Part shown: piece after piece, positions 3,901-5,563 of the stretch
Layout: each line of letters starts with the position of its first letter
Numbering within the stretch: position 1 is the first letter of the stretch
From: Candidatus Zixiibacteriota bacterium
GTDB lineage: Bacteria > Zixibacteria > MSB-5A5 > GN15 > FEB-12
DNA: 5,563 bases
NCBI GenBank assembly: GCA_029932795.1
Contig: JAOZPL010000151.1
Span: 1 to 5,563 of the forward strand
Direction of reading: 5' to 3'
Position numbers and translations under genes: made by a program
The notes under the pieces: model-generated
Told to the model about the DNA's origin: nothing
The model's input: the letters and a program-made list of their open reading frames with translations, nothing else
The model's database searches: none

Positions 3901-5563
3901 ATCCAATCCGGGTCGTAGCCGTTCTGTCCGGCAAAATTCACTACATTAAAGGCATTGACCGGGTAGTTGAGCAGCTCCAGATGCCAGGGGTCCATAACTG
4001 TCAGGCTGCAGAGCTTGGGAATGACATAGTACTTGTCGTGATGCATTGTACCGTGGGGGCCGGAGACAAACTGTGCATCATTGTGGATATTAGCGGCGTG
4101 CCCCACAGGTTCATTATTGTCGAAGAACGGGTCTGAGAGGCACAAAGCTGAATCGGCAGGATCAGTACAGGTACCGGCAACAGTTACATAGTGGCCACCG
4201 CGCCGCTCGCAGTAATCTCCTCCTACCTCCTCGTAGAAACCGAGAAGCAAAATAACATCCTGACATAACAGAACCTGCTCGTGGATGTATTCAAAACCCA
4301 TTTCGGGATCAATCGGGACAACCTGGATGCTGTACCTGCCTCCAAGTCCAGCCGAGTCAAGCCAGTTTAGGGCACCTTGTTCAAGATCCCACACAAGCGT
4401 GCCGGTCTTACCGGGTGGGTTGGTGTTGCAGTACAGAGCCAGTGAATCGATAAACGGGATGACGTTGTTGGGATCGTGATCATCCTTGATGGCCGCCTGG
4501 TAGTTCTGCACCAGCGGATAATTGTCCTCAATAGAGGGTGGCGGGTTATTGCTGGTTTCGAACTTAGAGTCAAACCACCAGAAGCAATTCCCCAGGGCTA
4601 CCGGTCCACAGTGTGACCAATTGCCTGTACTGTCTTTCCACTGGTTCTGCTTCTGGTCGAAATCCGGCATGCCGGCTGGTGCATAGTCTACATAAGCAGG
4701 CTTGTAATAGTCACATGTGTCCAGTTCCGCCATCGGACACTCGCAGGTATCGCAGTTGATGATTAACAGATATGGTCCTACCGTACTCAGTGAGGAAGCG
4801 ATCTTAATGTACAAGGTCGTACCCGGCAGATAGCAGTTTCCGGAAACCAGACAATCATACTGGGAATCCTCACCAACCGCGTCGGGGAACGCCCCGTTAT
4901 AGTCGTCGTTATAGAACAACTGAGTCACACAATCACTGGCGTAGATAGTCAGGTTCGGATTCAAGCCCCCACCAAAAGCATACTGGTTGGGGGTGTCGTC
5001 AGCCATAACCCGCACATGCAGGCAGTAACAGGTGTCAGTTGGTAGATTAACCACCCACCAATCCTGATCAGTTTCAGGGTCTATCACACCACAATATGCC
5101 ATTTCACATGCGGCGTATTCGGCAGTCGTACACGTGTCGTTGGGTTCAAGCTCATGACCGCCTCCGGATTTGCCCGGCGGAGGGTTATCGTCGCAATCCC
5201 AAGGCTGTTGTGTCACGGGAACCACTGCACAGAATTCTGAAGTGTTGTTGTTAGTATCGATCGCTGTCGCTGTAACAGAATCCCCCACAGAAAGCGACGT
5301 AACCGCGAGGTTCCAGGTTCCGGCCGGGGCATTTGCTGCACCAAGGTAAGTCTTGCCTTCCCCGTATCCGGTTGGGTCAAGGGCAGCCTTGAAAACTTCC
5401 ACCCAAGCACCGTTGTTGGCAGTCCCATATATAGTAGTTGTACCTGCCGAATAAACCGCACTGTCAATAACGGGGAAGTTCATCTCCTGGTTTGCGAGAC
5501 TGTCCGGATCACCTGGGTCATTCAATGTTACACCGTCATTCTGTAAATCGATTCCCAGACTGT
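705..5563 (-). CDS. Giant multimodular secreted protein with C39-like peptidase domain and C-terminal dockerin-like pair (5'-partial)
   Basis: The reading frame is open from the window edge to a TGA at 705-707. A start could be placed at TTG 5525, but the frame continues upstream for 12 more codons (SLGIDLQNDGVT) without a stop. Those residues complete a known beta-helix-protein motif, so the gene begins outside the window and TTG is not the start. Modules, with residue 1 at 5525: beta-helix tail 1-105; Pro/Gly linker 106-123; PPC-like sandwich 124-258; C39-like peptidase about 266-515 (Q291/293/295, C306, H445, D465); four ABAB repeats 574-908; thrombospondin type 3 repeats 910-972; carbohydrate-binding-like sandwich 973-1184; YWYDVTPG module 1185-1320; HFWGSW module 1325-1530; dockerin-like pair 1531-1606. 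Low Lys, high Asp/Trp/Cys and calcium motifs indicate an exported protein, on the surface or released. The role is unknown; adhesion to or processing of polymers is inference. No signal peptide is visible because the N-terminus is missing. The downstream ferredoxin is a separate unit. Confidence 0.93.
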   Translation of the reverse strand, partial: SLGIDLQNDGVTLNDPGDPDSLANQEMNFPVIDSAVYSAGTTTIYGTANNGAWVEVFKAALDPTGYGEGKTYLGAANAPAGTWNLAVTSLSVGDSVTATAIDTNNNTSEFCAVVPVTQQPWDCDDNPPPGKSGGGHELEPNDTCTTAEYAACEMAYCGVIDPETDQDWWVVNLPTDTCYCLHVRVMADDTPNQYAFGGGLNPNLTIYASDCVTQLFYNDDYNGAFPDAVGEDSQYDCLVSGNCYLPGTTLYIKIASSLSTVGPYLLIINCDTCECPMAELDTCDYYKPAYVDYAPAGMPDFDQKQNQWKDSTGNWSHCGPVALGNCFWWFDSKFETSNNPPPSIEDNYPLVQNYQAAIKDDHDPNNVIPFIDSLALYCNTNPPGKTGTLVWDLEQGALNWLDSAGLGGRYSIQVVPIDPEMGFEYIHEQVLLCQDVILLLGFYEEVGGDYCERRGGHYVTVAGTCTDPADSALCLSDPFFDNNEPVGHAANIHNDAQFVSGPHGTMHHDKYYVIPKLCSLTVMDPWHLELLNYPVNAFNVVNFAGQNGYDPDWIPSPPGGGPIHTIIEFAMVICPEVEPTPGKVKHNIDGYNPADGDPIGSSWHELWPNYCVDWILTSWTDNGDGILSYCDTVDFTHSETGRKIWEHIEQVTPTITLVTTDEPIDTMYLDLINPANPMVDPINDPVGSNWHEVYPNFCTIWQIISWTDNGNGYLDSCDYIYIDNPNVDPVMYHVIAIETDIITTPLPTPGDEYDHNFDTSGYRPAHGDPTGTLWHELYPNYCDRWRLDKWYDNGDGTLSFCDTLRFVSINMDDSVIWKHVEEVTGTITLSLEQDTIYMDFMCGDQLVENITDPIRTYWHQVWPVFSIRYVCVDWSDNGNGFLDSCDWIDLMAIDGPDSGTVTVYHVEGWDTDIITNYITVSDRDNDGVPDGHDNCPNIYNPQQEDADSDGVGDVCDNCINTHNPGQEDADNDGLGDACDTCDSDINIVTNGDFEGGFTPDGTGDAIPNGWVKYETFSGSLGETSTISQVADNGPNLPGSSALNWLRTENDGNHSGDWTACDQTLDYDISACSCVTLTIDVKVISHTLGGSGFTPTDFEYPVTIVVYYTDASWASRYWQWGWYEWIDGTTGPNPDHKSVSGNGVVTGQQIAPNVWVPNSFDLMAELDNPITIDKIRVGGAGWDFEGRADNVQILVCEPAVKDTVKCEPQSGANPNHPPTYWYDVTPGDGLGRCDFHVRVYDSILAHYSNWVEPAGWTHTLHKVGSDWWVSWYDPGCANPLVSGTFRFQFDNSSAAVWNHWTTTNSGTSDPFSGIVDSSWNHNLQSDGYGYRVHVPRFEEEPEPWDHKMHFPQLPNEAGWDVNGTFPLTLADDFMCSEDGYIKDIHFWGSWMNGMTCPLVGFILRLYADIPADESPSGYSMPGSQLWEWSGDGFEALSIPTPVLEGWYDPSTGYVNPGDHGEYFQYNVYLDSADWFWQDSGTVYWLGISAILLEPEPFLWGWKSTLDRWNDDGVWTLDPPDWNEMREPPHFDSSLNLSFVITGDCCIGLTGNVDNDPEHLIDIGDLTELISYLFIPPFTPPACMEEANCDGSIDGVVDIGDLTALIDYLFISFIPPAPCL
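936..1553 (-). other. Uncharacterised LADDF...HFWGSW module (DUF7901-like)
   Basis: Residues 1325-1530 contain KMHFPQLPN, GWDVNGTFPLTLADDFMCSE, GYIKDIHFWGSW, CPLVGFILRLYADIP, EYFQYNVYLDSADWFWQDSGTVYWLGISA and FLWGWKSTLDRWNDDGVW. The order KMHFPQxPxxxGWDVN, LADDFxCxE, IxDIHFWGSW, then YWLxIxA is a recurring unit in planctomycete and Zixibacteria secreted proteins. I associate it with Pfam DUF7901, from memory and unverified. It appears to be a beta-sandwich whose role is unknown. Placement just before the terminal dockerin-like pair suggests it is the last folded exposed module. Confidence 0.55.
1566..1973 (-). other. Conserved-looking extracellular module with PTYWYDVTPG motif
   Basis: Residues 1185-1320 have an all-beta, Trp-rich composition. 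Landmarks are PPTYWYDVTPGDG, GRCDFHVRVYD, AGWTHTLHK, WWVSWYDPGCANP, FRFQFDNSSAAVWNHWTTT and SSWNHNLQSDGYGYRVHVP. From memory, the same landmarks recur in other large secreted proteins of uncultured bacteria, often near PEP-CTERM or dockerin-like ends. I know no established function or firm domain name for it. C1220 and C1263 may pair. A short acidic linker (EEEPEPWD) leads into the next module. Confidence 0.5.
1974..2609 (-). other. Carbohydrate-binding-module-like beta-sandwich domain
   Basis: Residues 973-1184 open with INIVTNGDFEGGF and IPNGWVKYE. These are typical of CBM4/9-like and galactose-binding-like sandwiches, where NGDFE...GW marks the first strand. Central strands include CVTLTIDVKVIS and YPVTIVVYYTD. 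The domain ends with ITIDKIRVGGAGWDFEGRADNVQILVC, the usual 'D-N-V-x-L' final strand. The Trp-rich segment SWASRYWQWGWYEW (1099-1112) is a candidate ligand-binding face. Sugar binding is not proven; the fold could equally bind protein or serve as a spacer. Confidence 0.6.
2622..2798 (-). repeat. Thrombospondin type 3 calcium-binding repeats
   Basis: Residues 910-968 carry three successive units: DRDNDGVPDGHDNCP, DADSDGVGDVCDNC and DADNDGLGDACDTCD. NPQQE and NPGQE connect them. The first two units are each 23 residues (69 bases) long, and the third is truncated. This is the D-x-D-x-DG-x-x-D-x-x-DNC pattern of thrombospondin type 3 repeats, which wrap around calcium ions and usually act as stiff spacers in secreted proteins. 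Here they separate the ABAB repeat block from the carbohydrate-binding-like domain. The Cys residues probably pair between units. Confidence 0.93.
2802..3806 (-). repeat. Four tandem ~85-residue WHELxPNxC / DNGxGxLxxCD repeats in A-B-A-B order
   Basis: The repeat cores are at residues 584-623, 671-710, 755-794 and 839-878, with spacings of 87, 84 and 84. Each core holds DPxGxxWHExxPNxC, then W, then W-x-DNG(D/N)GxLxxCD. Copies 1 and 3 (type A) are preceded by HN(I/F)D...Y(N/R)PAxGDP and followed by IWxHxExVTxTITL. Copies 2 and 4 (type B) have DNGNGxLDSCD and are followed by (M/V)YHV...TDIIT. The two conserved Cys are exactly 19 residues apart in copies 1-3 (C599/C618, C686/C705, C770/C789). 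In copy 4 the first becomes S854, with C859 nearby. I do not recognise a named domain. The Asp/Asn/Gly loop could bind calcium, and the Cys pair could form a disulfide; both are inference. Confidence 0.88.
3981..4730 (-). other. C39-like papain-fold cysteine peptidase domain
   Basis: Residues 266-515 contain the papain-fold signature in order. The candidate oxyanion Gln lies in DFDQKQNQW (Q291, Q293 or Q295). The nucleophile motif is WSHCGPVALGNCFWW (C306). An LNWLDSAGLGG segment (386-396) and a hydrophobic strand DVILLLGFYEE (423-433) come next. The catalytic His is in RRGGHYVTVAG (H445) and the Asp in LSDPFFDNN (D465). This is the pattern of the peptidase_C39_2 family: CGP near the N-end, GGHYVxVxG, then DP. 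All expected catalytic residues are present, so activity is plausible but not shown. The preceding phrase YVDYAPAGMPDFDQ seems, from memory, to recur in similar uncharacterised secreted proteins. A structural, catalytically idle role remains possible. Confidence 0.7.
4752..5156 (-). other. PPC-like (pre-peptidase C-terminal) beta-sandwich domain
   Basis: Residues 124-258 begin with HELEPNDTCTTAEYAAC and GVIDPETDQDWWVVNLP. This matches the PPC pattern: an EPND opening, then a G-x-I stretch with D-x-D-W/Y. Later strands include LTIYASDC and TLYIKIASS, closing with GPYLLIINC. The length of about 135 residues is slightly above the usual 80-120. Such domains are exported, often next to peptidases, which fits the cysteine-peptidase-like domain that follows. 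The Cys content (C132, C140, C145, C166, C168, C199, C225, C231, C258) is unusually high for this fold and suggests several disulfides. Confidence 0.65.
5211..5563 (-). other. Beta-helix-associated closing segment (N-terminal part seen)
   Basis: The segment reads IDLQNDGVTLNDPGDPD, then NFPVIDSA, then TTTIYGTA, GYGEGKTYLG and GDSVTATAIDTNNNTSEF. From memory of the family, this order (IDLGNDGVTPNDPGDxD, NFPVL, GTxxxxxxxxxxxEFF, GEGxTFLG, VTATATDxxGNTSEFS) directly follows right-handed parallel beta-helix domains in many secreted bacterial proteins. It forms a small Ig-like beta-sandwich. Its presence implies that a beta-helix lies just upstream, outside the window. The segment ends in a Pro/Gly-rich linker at residues 106-123. 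Confidence 0.8.

Noticed and set aside
3621..4136. 171-residue open frame on the plus strand
   Set aside because: It is antisense to the peptidase and repeat modules, with no domain and no neighbouring support. It is a by-product of codon bias in the real gene.
5523..5525. TTG as the start codon of the giant gene
   Set aside because: The frame continues to the window edge and the residues upstream belong to a known conserved motif, so the codon is internal Leu.

Overview
The window holds two genes, both on the minus strand, and no recognisable RNA gene, CRISPR array, prophage or insertion sequence. The best taxonomic clue is the end of the large protein: two dockerin-like calcium loops, each followed by a (V/I)DIGDLTxLIxYLF helix. 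Together with the other modules, this resembles secreted proteins of candidate division Zixibacteria and related FCB or planctomycete-like lineages. That assignment rests on remembered family resemblance, not on a search. Shine-Dalgarno use and an intrinsic terminator confirm a bacterium.

Reading in the direction of transcription (high to low coordinates), 5563 to 705 is one uninterrupted coding region. It enters the window already open, so its N-terminus lies outside. It encodes at least 1618 residues of a very large, acidic, Cys-, Trp- and Asp-rich extracellular mosaic protein. The modules in order are: the closing segment typical of right-handed beta-helix proteins; a PPC-like beta-sandwich; a C39-like papain-fold cysteine peptidase domain with Gln, Cys, His and Asp in place; four tandem copies of an approximately 85-residue WHELxPNxC...DNGxGxLxxCD repeat in an A-B-A-B pattern; thrombospondin type 3 calcium repeats; a carbohydrate-binding-like beta-sandwich; a YWYDVTPG module; a module with motif LADDF-CSE-GYIKDIHFWGSW; and the terminal dockerin-like pair. 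A hairpin at 625-653 probably ends transcription.

Positions 332-704 are intergenic. Besides that hairpin they contain a 140-base stretch with no supported gene, a spaced perfect inverted repeat (TTATACGTA / TACGTATAA), a plausible sigma-70-type promoter, and a perfect AGGAGG Shine-Dalgarno site for the next gene. Positions 146-331 encode a 61-residue 2[4Fe-4S] ferredoxin followed by a strong intrinsic terminator (97-129). Positions 1-96 contain no gene, only a weak hairpin.

The two genes look like separate transcription units with no functional link: one makes a surface or secreted protein, the other a cytoplasmic electron carrier. The points most worth following up are the ABAB repeat family, the embedded and apparently intact cysteine peptidase, and the missing N-terminus of the giant protein. 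Residue numbers for the large protein count the TTG codon at 5525 as residue 1. That is only a reference point, not the true start.
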